Shown: positions 50,387 through 62,825, numbered from the stretch's first letter. The stretch: DNA of 64,000 bases from Tetrahymena thermophila SB210 (GCF_000189635.1 NW_002476370.1:186001-250000); one strand, 5' to 3'. Numbers and translations: made by a program. Notes: generated from the letters alone by a model not told the origin.

Positions 50387-53300
50387 TCAAAATAATTTAT
50401 CTAGGGTTTCTTGATCTAGCTTATATAGTCCATCATAATTAATGTATAATTAAGGATTAAAACAGTTAATATGCCCAGGCTCTCTGCAATTTAAGCAAAT
50501 TGTTTCGTTCATGGAGTAGAAATCATAGCTTTTCTAAACTATGTCTAAATTAAGAGATCCACATTGTTTTAAAGTGTGTCCTTTCTTTCTGCAGATTCTG
50601 CAGCGAGATTAATCCATAGATTGCTCAAAAGCACAATCTTTAATACGGTGACCAACTAGATAGCACTTGAAGCAAACATAGTTGGTACAGTAATCTTTTG
50701 AGTGATCGCCAAGACAGAAGACACATTTACTTCTTTCTTCAGACTGATTTGTACATAATTATGCTGTATGACCGTTTCTATGGCACTTAAAGCAAGTTAT
50801 TGCTTTATTTTCTTTAAAGTATCTTAATTCTTTTTCATTCTTAAATAGATCCTTAAATTCATCATTCTAATTTTCAGTTGATTCTTCTTTCTAAGGCATG
50901 CGAAGTAATTGGAATTAATCAGGACCTTAAGAAGATCCTTAAAGGAAAGATAAAGCACTATGCTTTTCAATTAAATTTTTCTCTTGTGTAATAAAATTTC
51001 TTTCACTCTTTAGTACTTTATAATTGTATACCACCTTATCATCAGATACTTCTTGTTTACCTTATGCTGGCATGGTGCTTGTCTCTACTGAAAAGCTTAA
51101 TAAACTTGTCTTTCTCTTGTTTCCAGAATCATCTTGTATACTAGGAAGCGGTAAGCTATTATCTTCATTCGCCATAGGAATGTAATTATTTATTTTTTCA
51201 GTATAGTCTTTGACTAATTATGAGGCAAATTATTATATTTTTTCTTCAAAGTTATTGGTGGCACGGGCACGCAGTCTGGGATCCTTTATTTTATCAATTT
51301 GAATTTCCTCTTTCTACTTTTTGTACATGTTTATGTATTCAAGAACCATTTTTTCATATTTTTCAGGTTTTAATTGCATTTCCATGGATTTGATATTTTC
51401 TGGAATGTTAACACTTTTATCAAAGCTGATCTTTCTAATTGGTTTTTGTTCTTCCTATTAAATGCGATTATCTTCATTCTTTTTTAATAATAAAATATTT
51501 TAACCTTAAAAAAGTCTTTACATTTTTCTTTTCATTTAAACTTCTTAATTTGAAAATTATCAATGATTTAAATTGCAAATATTTTTTTTCATAATAATTT
51601 TTTTATGGAAAATTTTGAAATTTAAAAATAAGTTTTTAATAAATTTAAGTCAATTGTTGATTTTTACCTTATTATTAATTTATGGCAAATTAAAAGTAGG
51701 AATTTATGATGAGAATTTAGAAGACTTGCTGTCTTAATGCTCTAGTTCCATTTTGCTTTTTGATCTGTCTGGAAATTCTTACTTAATTAATTACTGGTTC
51801 TTTGTGAATAGCTATTGTTGTAATTGAGAAAGAGAGGTCATTTCATTTGGATATGCTTCTTTTTTGGTTTATTGAGGTGGTTAGATTTAGGTTTAGTTTT
51901 ATGATTTTTGTGCTTGGGTTAATTGCTTAAGTCTTTCCATTTAGGCAAATGTTTCAACATTAGCAAATTAAGCAGGAAGAGTGGGGATTTCTGAAAATTT
52001 ATTTCTTCTTTTGTTGTTTTAATTATCAGTTGGGTTATTGGACATAGCATATAAATTTTATTATGTTATTTTAGCATAAGGATTATCATTTAAATTCTTG
52101 TAGGAATTATTGGTTTCGTTTACAGTAGATTTTGCTAATAAATGTGCGTGCTGAATATGTTGATTTCCTTGGAGCTTTTATAATTCCATAAGGCGGAAAT
52201 TTTATTGTTGTTTGTCTTAACGGTTTCTTTCTAATTCTTCTTGGATCATTTTTTCAAGAGGATTTAATTGCTCTTCTTTTTACGAGTAATCTAATCCAAA
52301 TTCTAGGCCTAATCCAAGATCTAAAGACTTGGAATTTTTAATTTCATTCACCTTTTCTTTATTTTTTTTCTATATCTCCTCTAACATTTTTTCTTACTGT
52401 TTCAAGTATTCTTCATTAAACTTTTCAAATTCATTCAAATCTTCATCATCAATATCCATTTCTTCTCCTTCTTTTGCTTCTGCATTTGCTTCTGTAGCAT
52501 CATCACTTTATTTCCCTTATTGCTTAGCTTCTTCGGTTGCTTAATCTGTATTTTGATTCATCTTCTCCTCCTTCTTTTTTTACTACTAAATCTATTTAAT
52601 AAGCTCTTCTTTTTTGTTTACTTCTTCTTCGTATTTATTTAGTGCTTTGTTAAATTATTCATTCTGCTTCTCTTTTTAAAGTAAAAGAGGGTGTGAGTTA
52701 TTTTAATCAAAATTTAACTTGGACTACAAGTCTTTCATTCCAGCTTACTTTGTTAATCTCTAGGAAGCATCTCTTAATTCCTTCTCTGTGCTATCTTGCT
52801 ACAATATTTTATTTATTTTGCTTCCACTTCCACTGCTAAAATTTGAACCAGAAAGAATATCTTTATTCTATTTAGTTTTCTTTTTAACCCCAGAGACATA
52901 TTATTCTTTCTAAATCTTAGCAAGAGCAAGCAGTCCTTCAGTCATCTACACATTATTATCAATCATATTTTTTTCAATATCTATGTAATAATTTTTAGGG
53001 TCAAATCTTTTCTCTTTTTTGGCTGCTGCAGCGTTGCCTTCTTGATTTAAATTTTCCCCTTTATGTTTGGATTTATTGAAATATGAATGAAGGAAAAGAT
53101 CTTGCTATGCAGCAAGAGTTTATTGCATTTAAAAGTTGTTGCCTGTTCTGTTTTTGAATGCTTCGTTTCCAAGTTAATCCATTTTCTTAAGAAGTTAAAG
53201 TGGATTTGTAGAATCTTAAATTTGTTGGCTTTGATTTTCTAATAACTTATTTTCCTATTCTAGAAGTTCCTCTTTTGTAGGAATTTTTTGCTTTTTTTTA

Positions 53301-54541
53301 TAAGTTGCTTCATCTTCTTCATCTAAAAGGCTTGTCTTTCTAAGTGTGTTCAAAATTTTAGTGGGACTAATATTCATAAAATTTTTGCTTTTATGAGGCT
53401 TTTGCTGAATTTTTCTTGTTGGGAAAGGAAACTCTAATTCTTGCTAAAATTTTATATCTGCATTATTCTTTAAAAAGAAATCTTCTTCCTACATTTTTAT
53501 TTCTCCATCCTCAAGGTCAGCAACTGCTTTTAACTCACCATCCTCTGCATCTTATGCTAATTCTTTGTTGACTTCATATAGATCATCGTCTTTATTATTC
53601 AGTTCTTCTAAAGGTCTTTTTCCTTTAGCATTAGTTAAAGCTCCTAAATAATCTTTATAGCTTGGAGGTTTATCTAGCTTTTAAGTATCACAAACTCTTA
53701 CCCATGAGCCGCAAATTTTTTATCTCCTTCTTGTTAAACCTGATCTTTTCTTTTTTTATGAAGAGGAAAGATTTGTTTTTTTCTTATTTCCTTCACCATC
53801 TGACTCATTTGATGAAGAATCAGATAAATAATTCATTAAAGGATCTTCATCTGAAGGTATGTTTTCTCCTTCTTCTCTTCTTAATGCACGAGATGCTTAT
53901 TATTCTATTAAATCACTTACCTTCTTCTATTTACGTTCTAGGTATTTGGCCTTAGAAATTTCATCTTTATTCAAATGCTAAACGTCCTTGCTTAATTCTT
54001 AATTTGCATGCTGTTATTCATGTTTATTGAATGGATTAAAATGAAAGGTGTTTTATTTGTTAAAATTTTAGTTGTTTGTGTTTTCCTTTGTTTCATCGTT
54101 CTTTTTTGTGTGGTAATTGCTTTATTTTTCAAAATTATTCTTGACTACTGCATTAAATCTAGGCTAATTATTATCTTCTTATATTCTGCTTTGGTTGCCA
54201 CCTCCTTATTTATTAGACTTGGTACTTTAATAGTTATTTAAGCCAAATAGCTTTTTGTTCTTATTTAAATTTTAATAATATTAGTTCTTATTCAGCTTAA
54301 TCTAGAAGTTATTATCTTGCTACATTGCATTATTTAAGAATGCTGTAAAGCCAGCTCCACTTTACATGTTGTGAGCACACTTATCACGGAATGAATCAAA
54401 CTACTAAACACTCTCTGGTTTTTCTTCTTCTATTGTTTGCTTCTTAAATACTTCCCAAGGTTTCTTTCTCTTTGTATTTTCAAACTTGTTCATCGCCTAT
54501 GGATTAGAAGACTAAACATCTTAAGTTAATGTAGAATCCAT
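50387..54541 (-). CDS. Large protein with five C-terminal CCHC zinc knuckles, 1321 aa
   Basis: Exons 51668-54541 (958 codons) and 50387-51478 (364 codons with TGA) are joined in phase 0 across a 189-nt intron. Five zinc knuckles occupy about residues 1187-1300: CFKCHRNGHTAQLC, CVFCLGDHSKDYC (one residue short), CFKCYLVGHRIKDC, CRICRKKGHTLKQC and CLNCREPGHINC (short last spacing). Five tandem knuckles are characteristic of Air1/Air2 and ZCCHC7, the RNA-binding subunits of the TRAMP polyadenylation complex that feeds nuclear RNA to the exosome. Homology on this basis is plausible but unproven. The ~950-residue N-terminal part is charged, Lys/Glu/Gln-rich with coiled coils and acidic runs (EEMDIDDEDLNEFEKF), and includes KKKRSGLTRRRQK, likely a nuclear localisation signal. 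Plus-strand frames in this region are shadows. Confidence 0.82.
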
Positions 54542-56109
54542 AATTGCTTGCTTATCTTAATCTTTATTAATTCTAAAAAATGAAAATTTAACAAATAAAA
54601 AGCTTAACTTTTATATTTTACATTGAAGACTCTTTTAAAATTATAGTAGGTAGTAGAATTATTGCTTGAACCTAGCTAGAGTTATTTATTTTTGAAAAAT
54701 CAGAATTTTGTGACAACGCTATCTATCTATCTATTATGGCCAATAGTTTAATAAATTTGTTTCTTCAAATGAATGATAAAAAATTTTATTATTAAAAATT
54801 TGTAAATATTCCTTTTTAGTATATAATAAATAAATAATCTTATCTCAAAAATTAATTAAGCAAAACAAAAAAAAATATCACCTTATTAATTACAATCACT
54901 TTTTTATAATTACAAAAAATTCCCTCCTACTTCAAAATTTAAAAAAATTATGAATTCAAAAACAAATTAAAAAAGAGAGAAAGAAAGAAATAAATAAAGA
55001 AGAGCAAACAAATTAAATTAATCCAAAATTTATTTTCAGGATTAATAGATATTCATATTATAATTAATTGCAAACTAATTAATTAATAATTATAATTCAT
55101 ATCTATAACAAATACATACATACATAGATAATTCAATTCATGGTTTTAATGATATATTAACTCTATTGGATTAAATCAAATAAGGCTCTAGTGTCTTTTT
55201 TGATAATATATTTTTTTAATTTTAAAATACCTATAAAAAAATAATAATATATTAATAATTAATAAACAATAAGAATTTTATTTATTTAATAAAAATTATA
55301 TATTTTTTTTTAAAAGCAGGAGAGATCATTTTTTATTTCATATAAAAAAACATTTGATATTTTGATTAATTTTGAAATTTCTCAAACTAAACTATTGTAT
55401 AATAATATGTTTATTTAAATTATTGTAGTGATACCTAATGTTTGGCAAAAATAGTTGATAAATATTTAAATGTAAATGTTTAAGTTTTAGTTTAATATAT
55501 TTAGATTTATTTTTTAGCTTGCTTTATCAATGTTTTGAATATGATTAAATTTAAAGTAAATAATTAATTATTAAACTTTTATTAGATAAATAAAGTTTTA
55601 AATATATTAGAGTGCTATAAATTAAAAATACATTTTTATATATTAAACCATAAGAAAATTCATAAAAAAAAGTTAAAGAAAATACTGATTGCTATCCTTT
55701 AAGTGTATCCCTAATATATAATAAATGAAAGTACCTCAATAAAGAGATATTGATTAAATTAATATAGATAAACAAACTAAGAGCTAAATAGTTTAATTTT
55801 GATTATCAAAATTAATTTAATAATTATGCCTTCAGTATAATATAAATGGATGTATCAAAAAAAAAATACTAATTTTTTATTTTTATTTAAAATTTATTCA
55901 GTTTTACTAGTCCTATAAACAATTAAAAATTGCTAAAATGTTGATTTAAAATATTAAATTTATTATCAATTAAAATATTTATTTTCTAACAATTTATTTT
56001 TTGAAAAGTGAAATATTTTTAAAAAGTTAACCTTTTATAAAAATAATAAATATATTAAATTGAGTATTTTTTTAATGCAAATATTTTTAAGTTTTATATA
56101 AAATACTGT
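54542..56109. other. A+T-rich intergenic spacer
   Basis: A CTAT repeat at about 54719-54735 and a short AAAT/GAAA run near 54970-55000. No supported gene. Confidence 0.6.
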
Positions 56110-58224
56110 TCATATTATTATACTTTCTTATTAAGTAATATTCTACTTGCTCTTGATTACTTTTAATCCCATCTATTGCAATATTTAACTCTTTTATTAA
56201 TTTAATAGTAGCTTTGAAGATTTGTTTAGCAGCAATTTATACCCCTCTATATTTTAGATAGGACTTTATAGAAAGCTTATTTTTTAAAAAGATTTGTTAC
56301 TTTAAACTTTCTGTTAATATTTTTAAAAATTATTTAAACTGCTTATGCTTGGTGTATGAAACAATTTTTCGCTTCTTTACTCAATTTATTTTTGGAAATA
56401 TTTATATGGCTTGTAGTTCATAGTTGGAGATATAAGATGATTAAGTTAATCCATGGAATTCTATTTCTTTACTTATTCTTATATTTTGCTTTAATCTTAA
56501 AAAGAAATTGGTTTTAGAAATTAGTATGTTTACTTTGAGAAGTTCAGTTATTCTTTTTCTTTAGTCTTCTTTCTATTTTATGCTGCATTAATAGAGTTAT
56601 TTATTTGAGATAAAGACTATCTTCTTTAATTATTTTACAGAGAGATATTTTAATCATGCTATATAATTACTGAATTACCTCTTCTCTTATTTATAATTTT
56701 GCATATTTATGAATTTTATAGCTAAAATTAAGATTCATTATTAGGTAATTTTAACTGGAGATCTTTATTGATTTGTTAATCACTAGGATTTATTTATAAA
56801 CTGTTAATGTTTTTAGAAGCAATATAGCTGCTTCTTTCTGATGGAGATGAAGATAATTAAGATTTTATATCGATATCTATATTCATTGTTTAAGTACCTT
56901 AACTAATTTTAGAGGAGTTTAGATCTTAGCTTTAGTTTCTTCTTAAAATATTATTTTAAATTTATTAATAATATTTGTTTTGGCTTTCTGAGAGGATTTC
57001 ATGCTATTTAAAATTAATACTTTCGAGCTAAGACAAATTGATTGAGTATTTATTTTTATATAAGTAGCTTTTATTTTACTAAATTTAAAATATTTCGTTT
57101 TTGTTTGAATTATTCGGTTTCTCAAGCTACTGCTTATGATCGCTACTTTCGTTTTAGCCTTTTGTCTACAAAAATGATATGTTTTATAATAAACTTTTTG
57201 GATTATTGCTTTACTTTAAAGCTTTATTTTCAAATTTCTTTTGTATCAACGTCTCAAGTTAGTGTTTCCCAATTATAAAACTTGAGTTGCTTTTTAAATG
57301 CTTCTCTTGAGGTTTGGCCTGTGCTTTGTATAATTTTTGGCAGCTGGCGATGTTATTTCCTTATTAAGGAAGTTAAAAATCCTCATTAGACGCATGTAAT
57401 TTCGATAAAGAAATACTCACTTAAGATTTGATATCTTACTCTCTCTATTTCGCAGACTACTTCAAGTAATAAAGTTAGGGATTTTTTTTCATCTAATCTC
57501 CTAATAATAATAATTGCTTAATGCTTTTATTATGAGTGTCATCCAAGCTATCTAAGCTTATCTTTTATCTCTTTATCCTTTAATTGTCTTCATACTTTTA
57601 GTTCACCATTTTTTATTAACTCTCTTAAGATTGCTCTTTTACTCTCTCTAAGCTATATGCTTACTTCAAATATGGAGCATAATTGCCTTAAAATTTGCTT
57701 TGCTGCAAAGGATTGCTTCTCTGTGTATAAAAAAATCTATCACATATACTCTTAATCAAATTTTCTTACTAGTTAGAATTCTCTGATTAATACAGATAAG
57801 GTTAACCTGTAAATTACTTCTAACTTCTTTAAGCTGAATTATTTCTACTAGGACTAAATTATGCTGTTGAAGCTTTTGAATCTACCATTTTAGATTTCTA
57901 ATTTTGTAGGGCACTTTACTAGGTTTTTCTACTTTAGGCTTTAAAATTTTTAAAGTGGTTTGTGGTAATAACATCACTTTCAATAGATAATTTTATAAAT
58001 TTAAATGAATCATTAATATTCTTTTCTAATTTATTCACAGTCATTTATTAATCTTAGTTTCGGTTTCTTTTAGGAATAGTAAATTTTAGTTCACCCAACT
58101 ACTAGCCTCTGAAATTTCCTTAATTGCTTTGAAGTGTTTCATGAATTTTAGCTTCCTTACTCAATGCATCGAAATGGAGATTTTAATTTAAATTTTGCTG
58201 GCATTAATTCATTGATTTAGACAT
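56110..58224 (-). CDS. Ser/Asn/Gln/Lys-rich protein, 704 aa, unknown function
   Basis: A single TGA-free frame of 705 codons from ATG at 58224. Composition is uniformly Ser, Asn, Gln and Lys, with short ordered stretches such as RFFYTQRSNPLQQSKF and NYKPYKYFQKQIEQRSEKL. No domain, signal peptide or membrane helix is recognisable. It differs from the surrounding A+T spacer by higher G+C and steady use of TAA/TAG glutamine codons, which supports it as a real gene rather than a chance frame. Short frames in other phases at 56943-57278 are shadows. Confidence 0.7.
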
Positions 58225-58862
58225 ATCTAAAAAAGGAGTGCCTAATTTTGTTAAAAATTTTATTCTCTATTTAAATTAATAAACAAACAACTTTAATTAT
58301 TTATTATTTAAATAGCAGTGTTAATTAAAATCTAATTATTTTTTTAATATAAAAATTAATTATCTCATATCAACATTTTTTACATTATTTTTTGAAATTA
58401 TTTTTCCAAACAAAGCATGAAAATAGAAATTCAACTTTTTTTGTTCGAAAAGTAAAATTAATTACACAAAAATTAATGATTTAAGTATTTATTTAGTATT
58501 GATCCAATCACTAAAAGCACAATCAAATAGATTTAAAAATTTATTGAATTATGTTTTTGATATTTTTAAATATTTAATTTAATGTATTATAAAATAAAAT
58601 TAACATTTCAAAAAATAATTTTGTTTAAAAAATTATTAAGCAAGAAAAAAAATAAATAATTAAGTTGTATAAAATCAGCATTATAATATTATTAAATTAA
58701 TTACTATTTCCATTTATCATTAAGAGACTTTTAATACATAAATAAAAATTCAAATTGTAAAAAAAAAAATATTTTAATAGAAATTAGTTAATTTAATTTT
58801 AATTTCAAATATTAATTTATAAAATTTATAGAAATTTAGTAATTATATTCAAATTTGATAAT
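58225..58862. other. A+T-rich spacer upstream of the 704-aa gene
   Basis: Promoter region of the gene starting at 58224 and 3' flank of the glutathione peroxidase gene. Nothing is recognised before the SECIS-like element. Confidence 0.6.
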
Positions 58863-58937
58863 AGAGCTCATTAGCTTCAAACCTTATAACTTCTATTAAA
58901 GATTTAATTATAAAGCTATCATTGAATGATATCTCTT
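58863..58937 (-). promoter_or_regulatory. Candidate SECIS element in the 3' UTR of the glutathione peroxidase
   Basis: Read on the minus strand, the order expected of a eukaryotic SECIS is present: ATGAT (58922-58918), 12 nt (AGCTTTATAATT), an AA pair, 24 nt, then TGAA (58879-58876). AGCTTTATAA pairs with TTATAAGGTT over ten base pairs including wobbles, placing the two TGA quartets opposite each other at the base and the AA in the apical loop. A weaker lower stem (CATT/AATG, then AGAG/CTCT) lies below the quartet. It begins about 50 nt after the stop codon. SECIS elements recruit SBP2 and the selenocysteine elongation factor so that an in-frame UGA is read as Sec. Fold judged by eye. Confidence 0.65.
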
Positions 58938-58985
58938 TTATCTATATTCAAATATTTTTTTTACTAAATTTCATACAAATTTTCA

Positions 58986-59593
58986 TCAGTTAGCTAAAAG
59001 CTTTTGGATAACTCCATCCAAATCTTATGATTTCACTGTAGGTTTGTAAAATCCACAAACTTTGCCTTCTCTATCTACAACAAATTTAGAGAAATTCCAT
59101 GGAATCTGCTTAGCCTTGTTAGTTTAGGGATCGTAGAGCTCTGAGTTAGTTCTCAAAAATTTGTAAATAGGATGAGGATTATCGCCATTGACTTCAATCT
59201 TTTAAAATAATGGGAATGATGCACCAAACTTTTCAGTTATAAAATCTTTAATCTTTGGCTCAGCCCAAGGTTCTTGGGACATAAACTAATTGCAGGGGAA
59301 GCCTAAAATCTCTAGGCCGCTGTCTCTATTTAAAAAAAAATTATTTTTTGAGTTAATTCCATTTGTTTTAAATTTTGTTACTTATATTTCTTATATAGAT
59401 CGACAAGCCCTCTGTATTAGTCTCCTGTCAAACCTCATTTACATGCAACATTTACAATAATTATAGCCTTTTTATTGCTATATTAGCTCATTTTAACAAG
59501 ATTTCCATCTATGTCAACAGCTTCTAAATCGAAGAAAGTATTTTCTAACTTTTTTACGTTTTCAAATTTACTCTTAAAAAAGCAAGCACCCAT
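58986..59593 (-). CDS. Selenocysteine glutathione peroxidase, 183 aa
   Basis: Exons 59382-59593 and 58986-59325 with a 56-nt intron give 184 codons. Glutathione peroxidases reduce H2O2 or lipid hydroperoxides with thiols. Codon 53 is TGA (59437-59435) exactly at the catalytic position: NVACK-TGA-GLTGDQYRGL, matching the NVASxUGxT site of Sec-containing enzymes. Other family signatures follow: GFPCNQF, the catalytic Trp/Asn of IPWNFSKF, and KYKDSGLEILGFP. A candidate SECIS sits in the 3' UTR. The frame on both sides of the TGA is intact and conserved, which argues against decay. Two consecutive TGAs (58988-58986, 58985-58983) end the gene. The N-terminus MGACFFKSKF has no clear targeting signal, though MGAC could be acylated. 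Confidence 0.88.
59435..59437 (-). other. Selenocysteine TGA codon of the glutathione peroxidase
   Basis: An in-frame TGA occupies the catalytic position between ACK and GLT. In this genetic code TGA is otherwise the only stop codon. Confidence 0.85.
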
Positions 59594-60135
59594 TTTAAGT
59601 TTATAAATACACTTAGAAAATATTAATTAATATTAATTATAATAATTATAGCAATATTTTATCCACAAATTTTTTATTTAATTAAAATTTTATAGCTAAT
59701 ATTCTTTATCATAAATGTATTAGATGTCTAAATTTGTAGAAAATTCCATATTACATGCTTACATTAAATGCAGTATTAATCATCTATTTTATCTAATTGT
59801 TACTCGAGGAAAAGCTAAAATGATTAATAAAAATAAAGTCCTATTGAAGTCTGATATTAAAATATATTGATTTGTTTAATTAGCTAAAAATTATTCTAAA
59901 TGTTTGTTATATTTATAATATTGCTTACAGTTTTTTATAAATAAAAGTCTTAAAAAGAATCTAATAATTTCTCAGTTTATAAAATATTAAATGGTATTAT
60001 TAACAAATAAAATGACATGGCAATTAATAAAATTTATCGAATCAATAATGAAGTAATGCAATATAAATATAAATACAAAATTAAAGTTAATTAATATAAG
60101 TTGTTAATAAATTAGATTGAATTAATCAAAAGCAA
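59594..60135. other. A+T-rich intergenic spacer
   Basis: Promoter side of the glutathione peroxidase gene and 3' flank of the F-box-like gene. No feature is recognised. Confidence 0.6.
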
Positions 60136-62825
60136 TCAATCTCCTTTAGAGATATAAAAGACAAAAATGTCTCCAACTCTTAATTCTATTTGATTTTCTT
60201 AATCAGAGAAAATACCAAGTTTTTTGACTTGGCAGACAGCTTCTTCTCCCTTTGGTACAACTTTAATTCTAACACCAAAATTTTCAAAGCTTTTTGGAAC
60301 GAACCCTTTTTTTAAATAAAAATAAATATATAAAAAATGAATAAATTTAATTCATTTATATACCTGGTTATTTAGCTTAAAAGATTAACTTTGAAGTAAT
60401 TACATCTACTCCGGCACAACGAGTTTCTTTAAGATATAAATATGGCTCAAAGAAATCAAGTTTTATTTTTTACTCATTTTAAAAATAGCTATACAAAAAC
60501 CATGTAGTGTACAAGTATTCTATTTCACAAATTCTGTTTGGGTCATAATCTTAAATTTCATTAGGATCAAGCATTATAGGGATTTTAGGAATAGGAGTAA
60601 ATTATGGTTCATTCCAGACAATTGTTTTTAAATCTATCATTCCTGCAAGGCCATAAAAATTAATTTAAATTTTAATATTGTCTCCAACTCTTGACACAGT
60701 TATAGGCTGAACAAAAGTTGGTGTGTTTGAATCAAAGTTATGCTAAATATTTATATTGAAAATAAAATAAAAAAATAAATCCAAAGCAAATAAGCAAGCA
60801 ATTAAATTACTCTACACTCTTCTTTAAAAGCCCACACAACTTTTCTATCCTCAACTGAGTCAAATTAATATTCACAGAAATAACGTTAATTTCTTTTTTT
60901 ATTTGAAAATGTACTTGCATACTTGTAACTGAACGATATCTTGGTGCTATAGCCTATTGTTGATATATTTTAATTAACAATCTAAAAATCAGCTCTTCAA
61001 ATTTGAAAATAATTGATAATAAATTTTTATAATTTTAATTATAGTAAGGAGATTTTAATTTGTTCATCAATACACTACATTAAACAGTAAAAATAATAAT
61101 AGTATTAATGATGGTAATTTTAAAAAATGTAATAATCAAACAATAAATAAATAAAAAAATTCTTAATTCTCATATAAAAAGTATATTTTCACTTCAGAAG
61201 TTTATTGAAGAATGAAATAAAAATGTTAATTAATCTAATAGTTCTAATTATGGTATTTAGAATTTGAAGAATATAAAAGATAAATACTTAATTCTTCATG
61301 TAAAAAGTATAGTTACTTTATATTCTGAAATCTATTGAAGAATGAAATAAAAAATGTTTATTTTAATTGGAATAATCTTTTGAAAATTAAATTTATTTTT
61401 ATTACTGCTTTAAAAAATTATAAATATTAAGAATAATAATTGTGTTAAATGATGGGCATTTATGAAAATAATAATATTGATTTTAATTCTTTATATAAAA
61501 TGTATATTTTATTATCTTCTGATATTATTTAAGAATTAATTAAAAAGTTTTAGTTTTAATTGCAATGATCGTTTGAAATTTAATTTTTTATTACCTTTTA
61601 GACATGGAAGAACTTCAGCAATAATATGTCTATCCATACGAACCCCTTTTATATCTTTGAATTACACTCTTTCTTAAGTCAAATAGCTATCTTTGAATGA
61701 AAGAATGGCCATGGTGCTCTTAATAAAGGAATTATCTAAGGCAACCATTTCTTATTCCAAAATTTCATTTATTTTATAATAAAAGAGAGAGTTTATTAAA
61801 CGTAAATTATTTTGTTCGTCGAATAAAAAGTAGAAAATCTTTTTTTAAGCTATCTCAGGTAGTTTAATGAACTATTCCATAAAGTTGCAGTTTACTTTAA
61901 TCTTCTTGGATTAGTTTATGGTGTTTTATTTAGAGGCCTGCTTGCGTAGCATCATTCCTTCTGAAAACATATCATTATCCTTATTATCATATCTGGTACT
62001 TATTCTGCGTTAAACTGAGCTTATTGAAAAGCGCTCAACCATGCTTGTGTTGTTAAGGTTATTTCTCCCTCTTACAGATTCTCTATAAAGAGTTTGCATT
62101 GAATTATTCATTTGGTCTTTTTAAATTGTGTCAGTTACCTATTTGTGAAAGTTAGATATTTAATTATTTTCTTCAAAGCTATCATTTTTTTATTTTGTTT
62201 CCATGCCAAAATCGCTCTTATCTTCCTCTTCTTCTAAAATTCTTTTGTATCTCTAGTTGTTGTTAAGCTATTAAAATGTATTCTAAGCCATTTTTTTAAG
62301 AGTTTGCTCATTATTTAAGTTTGAGCCAAGCTACGATTACTAATGGGTACTACTCATTCTGCTTCCCATACGAGCAGATATATTATGAGGTTCCTTGTTG
62401 TTAGACAGTTAACTCTCATTTAACGACTAATTGTGTTTATTAGGAAATCCTGCTTTATCTTTTAGAATAAAAATACTGTTATTTTGACTACTAAAACTGC
62501 CATTATTTTATTGGTTTCTATGTGAATTTAGATTATTTAACATATTAGTGCGATCTCCTAAAACAAAACTTTAATTCGGACTAACAGCACTTTTTATTTT
62601 CGTTATTTTTGTTGCTTATCCTTGGTAAGGCATTCCAGTGCTGGTATTATTGTTTTCTTTTTGCTATTTATTTTATGAACAATTAGTGTTTTAAGGATCA
62701 AATTTCTCATATTCTTGCTAGGCCTTTCTCATAATACTAGTAATACACTTATTCTTATTAGGACATTCTGTCTAACCAAAATATATTGATCTCTGATTGA
62801 GTGGTTTCACTTCGTTTTATCCCAT
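60136..62825 (-). CDS. F-box-like protein with beta-rich C-terminal region, 640 aa
   Basis: Four exons, 61595-62825, 60811-60953, 60364-60742 and 60136-60305, are separated by introns of 641, 68 (60743-60810) and 58 nt (60306-60363); 641 codons. Residues 1-325 are low-complexity Ser/Asn/Gln-rich. Residues ~335-375 (FIKLPEIAQKKIFYFLFDEQ, then NLRLINSLFYYKINEIL) resemble an F-box, the Skp1-binding motif of SCF ubiquitin ligases, but with weak conservation. The C-terminal ~230 residues alternate hydrophobic and polar positions with many aromatic residues (SFSYKYASTF, YFCEYQFDSVEDRKVVWAF, VGDIFVFYISKGD) and look like beta sandwich(es); this might be the substrate-binding part. I cannot assign that domain to a family. 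All exon phases agree. Confidence 0.7.
61155..61590. repeat. Degenerate tandem repeat inside an intron
   Basis: Within the 641-nt intron (60954-61594) a block close to CTTAATTCTYATATAAAAAG, then GTATATTTT, a T/A-rich stretch, and ATTGAAGAATGAAATAAAAA recurs about three times, near 61160, 61288 and 61485. The first two copies are the most alike. Confidence 0.6.

Noticed and set aside
53662-54241. Plus-strand hydrophobic frames resembling membrane proteins
   Set aside because: Antisense shadows of the zinc-knuckle protein's charged N-terminal region; no independent gene signals.
57042-57278. Plus-strand frame of 78 codons
   Set aside because: Antisense to the 705-codon minus frame; its Phe/Tyr/Ser composition mirrors the Lys/Asn/Gln codons.
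59435-59437. Reading the in-frame TGA of the glutathione peroxidase as a pseudogene mutation
   Set aside because: The codon is at the exact catalytic site, the flanking protein is fully conserved and a SECIS-like fold follows the gene, so selenocysteine is the better explanation.
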